Assembly (NCBI GenBank): GCA_014804755.1
Contig: JAAUZE010000017.1
Location: 97,835 to 161,834 of the forward strand
DNA length: 64,000 bases
Reading direction: 5' to 3'
Source: Lachnospiraceae bacterium
Lineage (GTDB): Bacteria > Bacillota > Clostridia > Lachnospirales > Lachnospiraceae
The notes beneath the pieces were generated by a model, which searched no databases, had not been told where the DNA came from, and saw only the letters and a program-made list of their open reading frames with translations. How positions within the stretch are numbered: position 1 is the first letter of the stretch; each line of letters starts with the position of its first letter. Both the position numbers and the translations under genes were made by a program. Shown here piece after piece: positions 14,902 to 24,185 of the stretch.

Positions 14902-17226
14902 TCAATCCACGCGGTTGTAATTGATCAGACAGCCCTTTAGGATGATCTGCCGCTCCTCATCCGTCAGCTCGCCGAGCGTTAAGGTAAATTCATGCAGACC
15001 GTCCTCTTTTACGACATACGCAGGAATCTCGGCCGCTTTTTCCTCCACCGCTTTGCGGATATTCGGGATAAAAAGATAATCGAGATTGGAAAACGGAAGC
15101 TCTCCCTCCTTAATAATGAACGGCAGCATTCCCCAGTTGATCAGGTTACTGCGGTAACGCTTGGTCGCGTACTCATTGGCGATATTGGCCCAGCCGCCCA
15201 ATACCTTCTGGCAGCTTGCCGCCTGCTCCCTCGCGGAACCGTCTCCCGGCTTCACCGCAAAGATCGCGGAACCGATGCCGAAATTCGTGTGGTTCGTTCC
15301 CGGGAACTGCGCCTTGATCTTACCCAACACCTCATGAAGTCCGGGTACGGTCTGGCAGGGCTTTATGCCGTTTTCTCCGGCAAGCAGCGCCTCGCGCGCC
15401 TTCTCCGCCTTCTGTATCTCTTTCGCGCGCTCGACATACTTCGGATCCTTGCGCGATAAGGTAAACTCCGCCAATCCGAGCGGGTTGGAGCGATAGGAGG
15501 ACGTCTCGCCCGAAGGGATCAGCTCATCCGTCGTCGTGACCGGATCGTGGATCTCAGATACGACTCTTAAAACGAGATGCTCCGTAAGCGGAACCATTTC
15601 CGGCCAATCCTTGATATTCGGACCGAACACAATGTCCACGCTCTCATCCGCAACGCCGTGTGAATCAAACACGCGATTCGCATAAATATTCGCATCAAAA
15701 TGATAACGGTATTTTCCGATCTCGCGCGGCACGTCGGTCGCTGCCGTCAGCACGCCCTTGTTTGCCGCCGTCGCCGCGATCGAACGCGCATCCATCAATG
15801 CGACGGACGCGATCTGACCGTTCTGAAGCTTACTTCCTTCACGGTTCGGGAAGTTTCTCGTCGAATGGCGGATGCTGAACGCGTTGTTGGCAGGGGTGTC
15901 GCCCGCACCGAAGCAGGGACCGCAGAACGCCGTCTTTAACACAGCTCCCGTCTCCATCAGCGTCGCTGCGCAGCCGTTTTTGATCAGCTCCATATAGACC
16001 GGCATGGACGCGGGATAGACGCTCATCGTAAACTCATCGCTTCCGATATAGCTGCCCTTCATAATATCCGCCGCCGCGCAGATGTTTTCAAAACCGCCGC
16101 CTGCACAGCCCGCAATGATTCCCTGATCGACCATGAATTTTCCGTTCCGTACTTTATTCTTCAATGTGAATTCGACTGCACCGTCAAGGCTGACCGCCGC
16201 GCGGCGCTCCACATCGTCAAGTATATCGGTAAGATTTGCATTCAGCTCCTCGATCGTATACGTATTGCTCGGATGGAACGGCATGGCAATCATCGGCTTG
16301 ATCTCACTTAAGTCAATCTCGATCATGCCGTCATAATATGCCGCCTGTCCCGGATTTAATTCGGCGTAATCTTCCACTCGTCCGTGAATCTCATAAAATT
16401 CCTTTACCTGTTCGTCCGTTCTCCAAATGGAAGAAAGACAGGTTGTCTCCGTCGTCATGACGTCGATGCCGATCCTGAAATCGGGCGACAGGGAGGAAAC
16501 GCCGGGACCCACAAACTCCATGACTTTATTTTTTACATATCCGCTGCCGAATACCTCACCGATGATGGCAAGCGCCACATCCTGCGGTCCGACGCCCCGC
16601 GCCGGCTCTCCGGTCAGATATACGCCGACAACGCCCGGCATGTTAATATCATAGGTCTGCCCTAATAACTGCTTCACAAGCTCAGGACCGCCTTCTCCCA
16701 TTGCCATGGTGCCTAATGCGCCATATCGGGTATGGGAATCGGAGCCTAAGATCATTTTTCCGCCGCCTGCAAGCATCTCTCTCGCAAACTGATGAATGAC
16801 TGCCTGATGAGGCGGTACATACACGCCGCCGTAGCGCTTTGCGCAGGATAAGCCGTACATATGGTCATCCTCATTGATCGTCCCGCCGACCGCACACAGG
16901 GAATTGTGGCAGTTCGTCAGCACATAGGGAATCGGGAATTTTTTTAATCCTGATGCGCGTGCCGTCTGGATGATACCGACAAACGTGATGTCGTGGGATG
17001 TCAGCTTATCAAATTGAATCTTCAGCTTGTCCATATTGCCGGACGTATTGTGCGCCTTCAAAATGCCGTACGCGATCGTCGCTTCTTTTGACTTCTCCTT
17101 CGTAAGCGACCCGCCGTCCGGCATTCTTTCGCCAACCTTATTTTTTACCGCATTCAGCGCATCCGCACCGTCGGGAATCAATTCCGTTCCGTTCACCAGA
17201 TAAGCGCCGCCTTCATACAGCCTCAT
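14902..17226 (-). CDS. Aconitase-family hydratase
   Basis: 774 residues. The family isomerises hydroxy-acids through a [4Fe-4S] cluster; here the three ligand cysteines are in AGCAGGG and FCGPCFG. Other family blocks are [24 protein letters not shown] (aconitase signature region) and [12 protein letters not shown]. The C-terminal part contains a swivel domain with [23 protein letters not shown] and LINWGMLPF. Annotated relatives in clostridia are called hydratase or aconitate hydratase; citrate versus another substrate cannot be decided from sequence. AGGAGG precedes the ATG. No other TCA-cycle gene is adjacent. Confidence 0.9.
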   Translation of the reverse strand: MRLYEGGAYLVNGTELIPDGADALNAVKNKVGERMPDGGSLTKEKSKEATIAYGILKAHNTSGNMDKLKIQFDKLTSHDITFVGIIQTARASGLKKFPIPYVLTNCHNSLCAVGGTINEDDHMYGLSCAKRYGGVYVPPHQAVIHQFAREMLAGGGKMILGSDSHTRYGALGTMAMGEGGPELVKQLLGQTYDINMPGVVGVYLTGEPARGVGPQDVALAIIGEVFGSGYVKNKVMEFVGPGVSSLSPDFRIGIDVMTTETTCLSSIWRTDEQVKEFYEIHGRVEDYAELNPGQAAYYDGMIEIDLSEIKPMIAMPFHPSNTYTIEELNANLTDILDDVERRAAVSLDGAVEFTLKNKVRNGKFMVDQGIIAGCAGGGFENICAAADIMKGSYIGSDEFTMSVYPASMPVYMELIKNGCAATLMETGAVLKTAFCGPCFGAGDTPANNAFSIRHSTRNFPNREGSKLQNGQIASVALMDARSIAATAANKGVLTAATDVPREIGKYRYHFDANIYANRVFDSHGVADESVDIVFGPNIKDWPEMVPLTEHLVLRVVSEIHDPVTTTDELIPSGETSSYRSNPLGLAEFTLSRKDPKYVERAKEIQKAEKAREALLAGENGIKPCQTVPGLHEVLGKIKAQFPGTNHTNFGIGSAIFAVKPGDGSAREQAASCQKVLGGWANIANEYATKRYRSNLINWGMLPFIIKEGELPFSNLDYLFIPNIRKAVEEKAAEIPAYVVKEDGLHEFTLTLGELTDEERQIILKGCLINYNRVD

Positions 17227-17555
17227 GTCCGTTTTCCTCCTGATCTTATCTTCTTTTCTATTCCATTTATGCTATGTTCATGTACACAGCATGCGTCAGT
17301 CCGCATGCCGCACCTTGTATTATACGGGAAGTGTGCGCCTTGTGCAAGTGCCGCTTGGGAAAAAGCATGCCCACTCTTTCCAAAAATTCCCGGCCCCATG
17401 CCACCGCCGGTTGCAGGCACCATTCAAAATTGCACGTTATAGGTGCTTCTCTTTTTCCGTGCGCGATGATATAATAGATTCATGCTTTTTTTATTCTTTT
17501 TTAATAATTTTAGTTGTACGCTATTACAACACGCTACCACAGGAGGTATTTTATC
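17227..17555. other. Intergenic region between divergent hydratase and XRE genes
   Basis: 329 bases. It holds the hydratase promoter (17319-17347) and, nearer the regulator gene, a TATAAT at 17470-17475 without a good -35. Nothing else is supported. Confidence 0.5.
17319..17347 (-). promoter_or_regulatory. Promoter of the aconitase-family gene
   Basis: On the minus strand TTGCAC (17342-17347), 17-bp spacer, TATAAT (17319-17324). Confidence 0.6.
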
Positions 17556-17972
17556 ATGAGTTTTTCAGAAAAACTCTATATCCTGCGCAGCCGTTCTAAT
17601 TTATCGCAGGCATCCCTCGCGGAGGGGCTTGACGTCAGCCGTCAAACGATTTCCAAATGGGAACTGGGTTCTTCCTATCCCGAAATCGACAAGCTGGTCG
17701 CTATCAGTGACTTTTTTCATGTTACGACGGATTATCTGTTAAAAGACGACATGCCGGCCGGAACACCTTCCAATCTCGACCGTCTTGTTCTTGAGTTTTT
17801 GGGATCGGCGCAGGATATGGAACAGATTTCCAATGATCTGGTCGAGATCATGCGCGACGGCGTGATCGACGAAAATGAAATGACACGGATGCATTCGATT
17901 GTTCACACGCTTGACACGATCTCACATATCATCGAGGACATCAAGCGCGGATTGCGCAGCAGCATTTCCTGA
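17556..17972 (+). CDS. XRE-family helix-turn-helix regulator
   Basis: 138 residues from the ATG at 17556, which follows AGGAGG. The N-terminal HTH reads LRSRSNLSQASLAEGLDVSRQTISKWE (residues about 9-35, shown in part), the classical XRE domain, followed by YLLKDD. The C-terminal half is an acidic helical segment of unknown role (QISNDLVEIMRDGVIDENEMTRMHSIV in part). It lies 110 bases ahead of a membrane zinc-ribbon gene on the same strand and may regulate it. Confidence 0.88.
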   Translation: MSFSEKLYILRSRSNLSQASLAEGLDVSRQTISKWELGSSYPEIDKLVAISDFFHVTTDYLLKDDMPAGTPSNLDRLVLEFLGSAQDMEQISNDLVEIMRDGVIDENEMTRMHSIVHTLDTISHIIEDIKRGLRSSIS

Positions 17973-18082
17973 CGTTCTGATCAGACATTTAGAACAGACC
18001 GGCGGTAATCGGACATTGCCGGCTATGATATCGTGGATATGGCTATATGCCTTATCATACAACCAAATACCAAGGAGGTATC

Positions 18083-19204
18083 ATGAAAGCAAAAGACATT
18101 TATTTAGGTACTATGAAATTTGTATGGCTCAAGCTCGGGATCGGCGCTGCTGTCACTGCTGCATCCATTATCCTGCTTGCGCTCTGCATGCTGATCGGCT
18201 ACGCGTTCGGCGGCGCGGGACTGTACATAATGCTCATCGTATGGATCGCTCTTACCGAAGTTATTTACAAAGTCATCATGTACTATTTCGGCTACATGAT
18301 CAAAGCCGGGCATGTCGCCGTGATCGCTTCGGCAGTCACCACAGGCACGCTTCCCGAAAATCAGTTTGAATATGGTAAGCAGATGGTAAAATCCCGTTTT
18401 GCCGCAAGCAATGTGTATTTTGTCGTTGACCGTCTCGTGAGCGGCGCCGTTCACCAGCTTCAAAAAGCGGTTGGCAAGATCGGCAACGCACTTGATGCGG
18501 TTCCCGGCATGGCACAGATCACAGATATTTTACAGACCTTCATCGGCATCGCGCTCGGCTATGTGGATGAATGCTGTCTCGGCTATTGCTTCCTAAAAAA
18601 AGAGCAGAGTGCGTTTCAGGCTTCCTGTGACGGCGTTGTCATTTATTTTCAGAATGCAAAGAAGCTGTTAAAGGATGCCGCTGTTACCACACTGATCGTC
18701 GTCGTCGGCACCTTCCTCGCATGGGTTGTGCCGTTTGGACTGATCGCGGTGATTTTCCGCGCGGCGGGCTGGAACATGCTTGCGGGCATTATTCTTGCAT
18801 TGATCATTGCCATTGTGATCAAAGCCGCCTTTATCGACAGCTGGATGCTCGTAAAAATGATGGTATCCTACATGGAGGTCGCTCCTTCCACGCAGATCAC
18901 CTTTGACCTCTATGACAAGCTCTGCGGTCTTTCTTCAAAATTTAAGGAACTGTTCGGAAAAGCAAAAGCGGAAGGTCCTATGCATATTAATCCCGCTCCC
19001 GTACCGGCAATGGCGGGCGGCGCACAGACTTATGCAGGCAACGCATATGCTCAGCCCGCGCAGTCTCAGAACAACACCTTGGGTCAGACTGCACCGCCGC
19101 AAAGCAACGCGTCCGGCAGTGTACAGCGCTTCTGTCCGCAATGCGGCCAGCCGATCACAGGCGGCGCTGCATTCTGCAACAAATGCGGTGCAAAATTAAA
19201 CTAA
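18083..19204 (+). CDS. Membrane protein with C-terminal zinc ribbon
   Basis: 373 residues, ATG at 18083 with AAGGAGG close by. There are hydrophobic segments at about 20-45 and 48-70, and two more around 205-255, so an integral membrane protein is expected. The C-terminal 60 residues are Ala/Gln/Pro-rich and end in a zinc ribbon CPQCGQPITGGAAFCNKCGAKL of the short two-CxxC type found on many clostridial membrane proteins. Function is unknown. It shares orientation with the XRE gene and may be in the same transcript. Confidence 0.75.
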   Translation: MKAKDIYLGTMKFVWLKLGIGAAVTAASIILLALCMLIGYAFGGAGLYIMLIVWIALTEVIYKVIMYYFGYMIKAGHVAVIASAVTTGTLPENQFEYGKQMVKSRFAASNVYFVVDRLVSGAVHQLQKAVGKIGNALDAVPGMAQITDILQTFIGIALGYVDECCLGYCFLKKEQSAFQASCDGVVIYFQNAKKLLKDAAVTTLIVVVGTFLAWVVPFGLIAVIFRAAGWNMLAGIILALIIAIVIKAAFIDSWMLVKMMVSYMEVAPSTQITFDLYDKLCGLSSKFKELFGKAKAEGPMHINPAPVPAMAGGAQTYAGNAYAQPAQSQNNTLGQTAPPQSNASGSVQRFCPQCGQPITGGAAFCNKCGAKLN

Positions 19205-19220
19205 AACAGCGGAGCCTTTC

Positions 19221-19314
19221 ATGAATAAAAAAGCAAGCTCGTTATTTATGCATTGCGACCGTCCTTCTCCTCTGTCCGGCAGGATGCGAATGGTTATCAG
19301 ATTACATCCGATAA
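19221..19314 (+). pseudogene. Possible small lipoprotein, frame interrupted at an A6 run
   Basis: An ATG at 19221 with GGAG six bases upstream begins MNKK, but the frame then continues through a terminator and gives a meaningless peptide. If one A of the run 19227-19232 is removed, the frame reads MNKKQARYLCIATVLLLCPA and then GCEWLSDYIR before a stop at 19312-19314, directly at the base of the terminator hairpin. That is a plausible 30-residue exported or lipid-anchored peptide (the -3 residue of the lipobox would be Pro, which is atypical). It may be a decayed gene, a slippage-controlled gene or chance. Confidence 0.35.
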
Positions 19315-19342
19315 AGAATCCGCCAAAGCGGATTCTTTTTTT
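19313..19342 (+). terminator. Rho-independent terminator after the membrane zinc-ribbon gene
   Basis: AAAGAATCCGC, loop CAAA, GCGGATTCTTT followed by T4. A perfect 10-11-bp stem. Confidence 0.85.
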
Positions 19343-19362
19343 GAAAAAATATAAATGTTCGC

Positions 19363-19419
19363 AAAAAATGAAGGTGTCCCTCAAGTCTTTTCATGACTTT
19401 TGAGACACCCTCATTTTTT
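19363..19419 (-). terminator. glgP: Terminator of glgP (probably bidirectional)
   Basis: A long imperfect stem: on the minus strand AAAAATGAGGGTGTCTCAA pairs with TTGAGGGACACCTTCATTTT, with T-rich ends on both strands. It lies 8 bases beyond the glgP stop. Confidence 0.75.
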
Positions 19420-19426
19420 ATAAACG

Positions 19427-21907
19427 CTATTTCTTGATCGTCACCTTATCGAGTTTCCATATCTCATCCACATACTCCTGAATCGTTCTGTCAGATGTGA
19501 ACTTACCCGTGCATGCCACGTTTAAGATCGCGCTCTTTGCCCATCCTGATTCATTCCTGTATGCTTCCTCTACCCGCTTCTGCGCATCCGCATAAGCACG
19601 GAAATCCTTTAAGATAAAATAGGTGTCCGCCTTTGAAGTACTCTGCGTATTCAGCAGGGAGTTATACAGTGTACGGAACATTTCCGTATCCTGAGAGAAC
19701 GTACCGTTAATAAGCTGCATGAGCACCCGTCTGATGTCCGGATCGTTATTAAAGATCTCCATCGGATCATAACCGCCCTGATTCTCATAACGAATTACTT
19801 CATCGGAGCTTAATCCAAAGATAAACGCATTTTCCTCTCCGACTTCCTCAACAATCTCTACATTGGCGCCGTCCATCGTGCCGAGCGTCAGCGCGCCGTT
19901 TAACATAAACTTCATGTTTCCTGTTCCGGACGCCTCCTTGCTGGCGGTCGAAATCTGCTCAGAAACATCTGCGGCAGCAAAGATCAGCTCCGCATTCGAT
20001 ACACGGTAATTCTCGATAAATACCACCTTGATCTTTCCGTTGATGGAAGCGTCGTTATTTACCACATCAGCAACGGCATTGATCAGCTTGATCGTCAGCT
20101 TTGCGTTACGGTAGCCCGCAGCCGCTTTTGCACCGAAAATAAATGTGCGCGGATAGAACTTCATCGCCGGATTGTCTTTTAAGCAATTATACAGATACAT
20201 AACATGCAGGATATTCAAAAGCTGACGCTTATATTCATGCAGACGCTTTACCTGTACGTCAAAGATGGAGCGCGGATCAACCGTGATTCCGTTATGCTCT
20301 AAAATATACTGTGCAAGGCGCACCTTGTTCTGATACTTGATGTTCATGAACTCCTGCTGTGCCTTCTCATCATCCGCATAAACCTTTAATTTGTTGATCT
20401 TGGGCAGATCGGTGATCCAGTCCGAGCCGACATGTGCCGTCACCCAGTCCGCCAGCAGCGGATTGCCGTGCAGCAGGAAGCGTCTCTGCGTAATGCCGTT
20501 TGTCTTATTGTTGAACTTCTGCGGCATCATCTCATAGAAATCTTTGAGCTCCTGCTTCTTGAGGATCTCCGTATGCAGTCTTGCTACACCGTTTACGCTG
20601 TAGCTTGCGCAGATCGCCAGATGCGCCATCTTGACCTGCCCGTCATAAATGATCGCCATCTTGCGGATCTTCTCATGATTGCCCGGATACATCTGCTCGA
20701 TCTGAAGAATAAAGCGGCGGTTGATTTCCTCTACGATCTGATAGACTCTCGGAAGCAGGCGGGAAAACAGCTCGATCGGCCATTTCTCAAGCGCCTCCGA
20801 CATAATCGTATGATTCGTATATGCACAGGTCTTCGTCGTTACGTTCCATGCCTCATCCCAGGTCAGATAATATTCATCCATCAAAATGCGCATCAGCTCC
20901 GCGACCGCAACGGTCGGGTGCGTATCATTCAGCTGGAATGTCACCTTCTCGTACAATTTGCGGACGTCATCATGCTTCCTCATATACTTGACAACCGCTT
21001 CCTGCACGGATGCAGAAATAAAGAAGTACTGCTGCTTTAAGCGCAGCTCTTTACCTGCATAGTGATTGTCATTCGGGTAAAGAACCTCCACGATATTGCG
21101 CGCTAAGTTCTCCTGCTCCACCGCTTTCTGATAATCACCCTTATCAAAAGAATCAAGGCGGAAGCAGTCCACCGGCTCCGCATCCCAAATTCTCAGCGTA
21201 TTGACAATGCCATTGCCATAGCCGACGATCGGGAGATCATACGGCACAGCCCTTACAACCTGATAATCTTCCTGATAATAATTATTTCTGCCGTTCTCAT
21301 CCACGCGGCATGCCACATAGCCGCCGAATTTCACTTCCTTTGCATATTCCGGACGGCGCAATTCAAACGGATTGCCGTCTACGAGCCAGTTATCCGGCAC
21401 CTCTATCTGATAGCCGTCACGGATCTCCTGCTTGAACATACCGTAACGATAACGGATTCCGCAGCCGTACGCTGCATAACCGAGTGACGCAAGCGAATCA
21501 AGGAAGCAGGCCGCCAGACGCCCTAATCCTCCGTTTCCGAGCGCGGCATCCGGCTCCTGGTCTTCAATCACATTAATATCCACGCCAAGCTCTAAAAGCG
21601 CATCCTTTGCGTCCTTATAAGCCTGCAGATTGATCATCATATTGCCGAGCGCACGCCCCATGAGGAATTCCATCGAAAGATAGTATACAATCTTCGGATC
21701 CTTTTTCTCATATTCCTCCTGCGTGTCCATCCAGTTCGTAATGACCTGATCCTTTACCGCGTAGGAAACCGCTTGGAAAATCTGCTGCGGGGTTGCTTCC
21801 TCCATGTTCTTACGATACAAGGTCTTTACATTGTATACCACACTGCGCTTAAATAGTTCTTTGTCAAATGCATTATTCGCTGCCGCTACTGTCGCCTTCT
21901 TTGGCAT
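19427..21907 (-). CDS. glgP: Glycogen/starch phosphorylase
   Basis: About 826 residues from the ATG at 21907, which has AAGGAGG upstream; the in-frame ATG at 21925 overlaps that Shine-Dalgarno site. The enzyme releases glucose-1-phosphate from glycogen with pyridoxal phosphate as cofactor. Recognisable are NGGLGRLAACFLDS and GYGIRYRYGMFKQ-type substrate blocks near the N-terminus and EASGTGNMKFMLNGALTLGT around the cofactor lysine near the C-terminus. Single gene; the partner glgC/glgD genes are at 46.6-49.0 kb of the window. Confidence 0.96.
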   Translation of the reverse strand: MPKKATVAAANNAFDKELFKRSVVYNVKTLYRKNMEEATPQQIFQAVSYAVKDQVITNWMDTQEEYEKKDPKIVYYLSMEFLMGRALGNMMINLQAYKDAKDALLELGVDINVIEDQEPDAALGNGGLGRLAACFLDSLASLGYAAYGCGIRYRYGMFKQEIRDGYQIEVPDNWLVDGNPFELRRPEYAKEVKFGGYVACRVDENGRNNYYQEDYQVVRAVPYDLPIVGYGNGIVNTLRIWDAEPVDCFRLDSFDKGDYQKAVEQENLARNIVEVLYPNDNHYAGKELRLKQQYFFISASVQEAVVKYMRKHDDVRKLYEKVTFQLNDTHPTVAVAELMRILMDEYYLTWDEAWNVTTKTCAYTNHTIMSEALEKWPIELFSRLLPRVYQIVEEINRRFILQIEQMYPGNHEKIRKMAIIYDGQVKMAHLAICASYSVNGVARLHTEILKKQELKDFYEMMPQKFNNKTNGITQRRFLLHGNPLLADWVTAHVGSDWITDLPKINKLKVYADDEKAQQEFMNIKYQNKVRLAQYILEHNGITVDPRSIFDVQVKRLHEYKRQLLNILHVMYLYNCLKDNPAMKFYPRTFIFGAKAAAGYRNAKLTIKLINAVADVVNNDASINGKIKVVFIENYRVSNAELIFAAADVSEQISTASKEASGTGNMKFMLNGALTLGTMDGANVEIVEEVGEENAFIFGLSSDEVIRYENQGGYDPMEIFNNDPDIRRVLMQLINGTFSQDTEMFRTLYNSLLNTQSTSKADTYFILKDFRAYADAQKRVEEAYRNESGWAKSAILNVACTGKFTSDRTIQEYVDEIWKLDKVTIKK

Positions 21908-21952
21908 GACGCCGTCCTCCTTCATTTGAGTAATTCCTATTTCTTCCTGTTT

Positions 21953-21981
21953 ATTATAGCGTAAATGCCAAAGAATGAAAA
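21953..21981 (-). promoter_or_regulatory. Candidate promoter of glgP
   Basis: On the minus strand a perfect TATAAT (21953-21958); TTTTCA (21976-21981) at 17-bp spacing is a weak -35. Confidence 0.4.
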
Positions 21982-22021
21982 TAGTTAAGCGATAAAATTG
22001 TGCGGTTATTCTTCAAAAATT

Positions 22022-23428
22022 TTATTCGGTCATGCTTATGCAGTGCCATTCATAAAAGATCTCTGCTACTTCCTCCCCTTCTACCACCTGTCTCCTGCAC
22101 AGCCAGTATAAATAGTCGCCCGCCAGATACAGATAGCGATCCGGACACTGTCCCATGAGCTCTGATTCTTGCTCGTGCAGGTTCAGGATCTCCTCGTTCA
22201 CGCCGTCCTGATACCTGCCCAGCAGACCGCCCCTCGTGTAAAAGACCGCCGTCCCGTCACTTGTAAAGCCGTCAAACGGCCATACGCCCAAGTCCGTATC
22301 TGTTCCCGCCGCCAGATCCATGACATGCAGGCTCGCCTGTTTCATGCTTTCTCCTTTCACCGCGAGCAGATAATCCCCGGCAAGCAGCGGGCGCATCATC
22401 ACCTGCCCTAAATACGATACTTCTTCCTTCGTCTTGTTATAACAGAGCAGATACCCCTGCAAATAATAATTTACATTCGTTCCCTGCACGGCGTTAAAAA
22501 GAACCATCTCATCCGATGCGGTAAATAAGGCGGGCTGCCAGTCTTTGTCAGACATCGCCTCTATGGTCTGCGCTTCTGCCCCCTCATACCCAAGAAGCAG
22601 CACGCCGCTCTCCGCATTGATCAAAATTCCTTCCCCGGTAAGAAGAAACTCCCCGTGCGGCGCATCCATGATAACCGTCTTTTCTTTGGCTGCAATATTC
22701 AGACACATGATCACACCGCCCTCGTCTAAAGCGGTATAATATAGGTTTCCGTCCTTCTCCTGTAAATAACTTCCTGCGCCATCGGTCAGCTTCTCCCGCC
22801 CGCTTCCGTCCTCATTGCTCATATAAATTGCGTGTTCCGTCAAATCGGAATAATAAACCTTGCCTCTGCCGTCGGCGCACAGATAGCCAAAATTATGATA
22901 ATTGGAATTTCGGATTGCTGTTTCCCTGTCCGTGCGTGCGGAAAGTCCGCTCCACTCCTCTCCCCGCAGCACTGCTATTTCTTCCGGCAGCCCCTCCTCT
23001 GTTCCGTTCTGGCTCTGCGCACTCGCATAAGAAAACGTCGCTTCTTCCCCGTATTGATTCATGTAGACCTGATATTGTGCATGCTCCGCATCCTGCGGCG
23101 CAGAATCTGTCACCACAAGATCCGTATCACGCCTCTGCTCCTGCCCACGTCCGGACTGCATACTCCATATACCGGCTGAAAGCAGCGCCACTGCTGAAGC
23201 TGCGCAGACGCCGCCGATCGCGAAGATCTTTTTTCTGCCGCCTCCGTAATACCAAAAGGTCCGCTTCATCCTGCTGTTTATACGCTTTCCCGGTTCCTGC
23301 TCATTTTCTTCCTGCTCCTGTCCGAATGCCTCTGATCCCTTCTCCGCATATTCGCCCAATACTTCTTTTAACAGCTCCTCATTTACCGCATGTTCTCTTT
23401 TTTCCATACTTTTTTCATTCTCCCTCAT
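22022..23428 (-). CDS. Membrane-anchored propeller protein, likely anti-sigma factor (DUF5050-like)
   Basis: About 469 residues from the ATG at 23428, with GGGAGG overlapping the end of the sigma gene. A cytoplasmic N-terminus of roughly 65 residues (HAVNEELLKEVLGEYAEKG) is followed by a membrane helix (IFAIGGVCAASAVALLSAG) and an exterior domain built of repeated strands such as GKVYYSDLTEHAIYMSNEDG and GNLYYTALDEGGVIMCLN, typical of DUF5050-type beta-propellers. Position four bases after an ECF sigma gene, plus one transmembrane helix with a short cytoplasmic tail, is the normal arrangement for an anti-sigma factor; this is inference, since no known anti-sigma motif was recognised. Confidence 0.75.
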   Translation of the reverse strand: MRENEKSMEKREHAVNEELLKEVLGEYAEKGSEAFGQEQEENEQEPGKRINSRMKRTFWYYGGGRKKIFAIGGVCAASAVALLSAGIWSMQSGRGQEQRRDTDLVVTDSAPQDAEHAQYQVYMNQYGEEATFSYASAQSQNGTEEGLPEEIAVLRGEEWSGLSARTDRETAIRNSNYHNFGYLCADGRGKVYYSDLTEHAIYMSNEDGSGREKLTDGAGSYLQEKDGNLYYTALDEGGVIMCLNIAAKEKTVIMDAPHGEFLLTGEGILINAESGVLLLGYEGAEAQTIEAMSDKDWQPALFTASDEMVLFNAVQGTNVNYYLQGYLLCYNKTKEEVSYLGQVMMRPLLAGDYLLAVKGESMKQASLHVMDLAAGTDTDLGVWPFDGFTSDGTAVFYTRGGLLGRYQDGVNEEILNLHEQESELMGQCPDRYLYLAGDYLYWLCRRQVVEGEEVAEIFYEWHCISMTE

Positions 23429-23432
23429 ATGA

Positions 23433-23975
23433 TTACCTCCCTTCCCTGATCCGCCTTTCCAGTTCGCGCCTTGCACGGTGCAGCCGCATATCCGCCGCAT
23501 GCCTGGAAATATGCAGCGCGGTCGCAATATCCTGATTGCTCAACCCTGCGTAATATTTCATCCAGAGCAGTCTGCATTCCTCATCCGGCATACGATAAAG
23601 AGTCTCCCGCACCTGCTCCCGCAGCGCGTCCTCATTTTTTTCCGTCGAAAGCGACATTTGTGAAGCGGTACCTCCTCCTGCTATCCCCGGCGACTGTGCC
23701 GATAGCTCTTCCGGTTTTTCAAATAACAGGTGCTTTTTTTCATCCCGCAGCATGTTCAGCGCCACATGCCTGACGATGCAGACCGCCATGTAGCACAGTT
23801 CATCCGCGCCCAGCGCGTCATAATGCCCTTTCATCCGCAACAACCGGACAAACGCGGAATGCACGGCGTCCTCCGCCTCGCTCTGCCGCCCCAGAATGCG
23901 GTAAGCCGCGCCATATAAGCGTCCGTAACGTTCCCGATACAGCGCCGCGATTTTCTCATTCCACCCCTGTGCCAA
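23433..23975 (-). CDS. ECF-type RNA polymerase sigma factor
   Basis: About 180 residues from the TTG at 23975, chosen because AAAGGAGAG lies nine bases upstream; an ATG at 24035 gives 20 more residues but has no Shine-Dalgarno sequence. Region 2 is visible as LYRERYGRLYGAAYRILGRQ with SEAEDAVHSAFVRLL next to it, and region 4 as MPDEECRLLWMKYYAGLSNQ then DIATALHISRHAADMRLHRA. The linker between them is Ser/Gly-rich. It directs transcription of stress- or envelope-type regulons in this class. The gene downstream is its likely membrane anti-sigma factor. Confidence 0.92.
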   Translation of the reverse strand: MAQGWNEKIAALYRERYGRLYGAAYRILGRQSEAEDAVHSAFVRLLRMKGHYDALGADELCYMAVCIVRHVALNMLRDEKKHLLFEKPEELSAQSPGIAGGGTASQMSLSTEKNEDALREQVRETLYRMPDEECRLLWMKYYAGLSNQDIATALHISRHAADMRLHRARRELERRIREGR

Positions 23976-24111
23976 CGATTCTCTCTCCTTTTGCGGTTCT
24001 TCTGTCTCTTTTGCCCCTCTATCATATAAACACATCAGAATGCGTTTTTCTCACAAAATTTTTTATTTTTCTTTATTTACAAACACGTTTATTTGAAGTA
24101 CATATTATTAC

Positions 24112-24144
24112 AAAAAATCAGCGGCAGGAATTTTTTCCTGCCGC
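24112..24144 (-). terminator. ileS: Rho-independent terminator of ileS
   Basis: On the minus strand GCGGCAGGAA, loop AAAA, TTCCTGCCGC, then TGATTTTTT. A perfect 10-bp stem 40 bases past the stop codon. Confidence 0.85.
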
Positions 24145-24185
24145 CATAATCCGACCCAGTGCCAACACACCCGCACCAAATCTGC

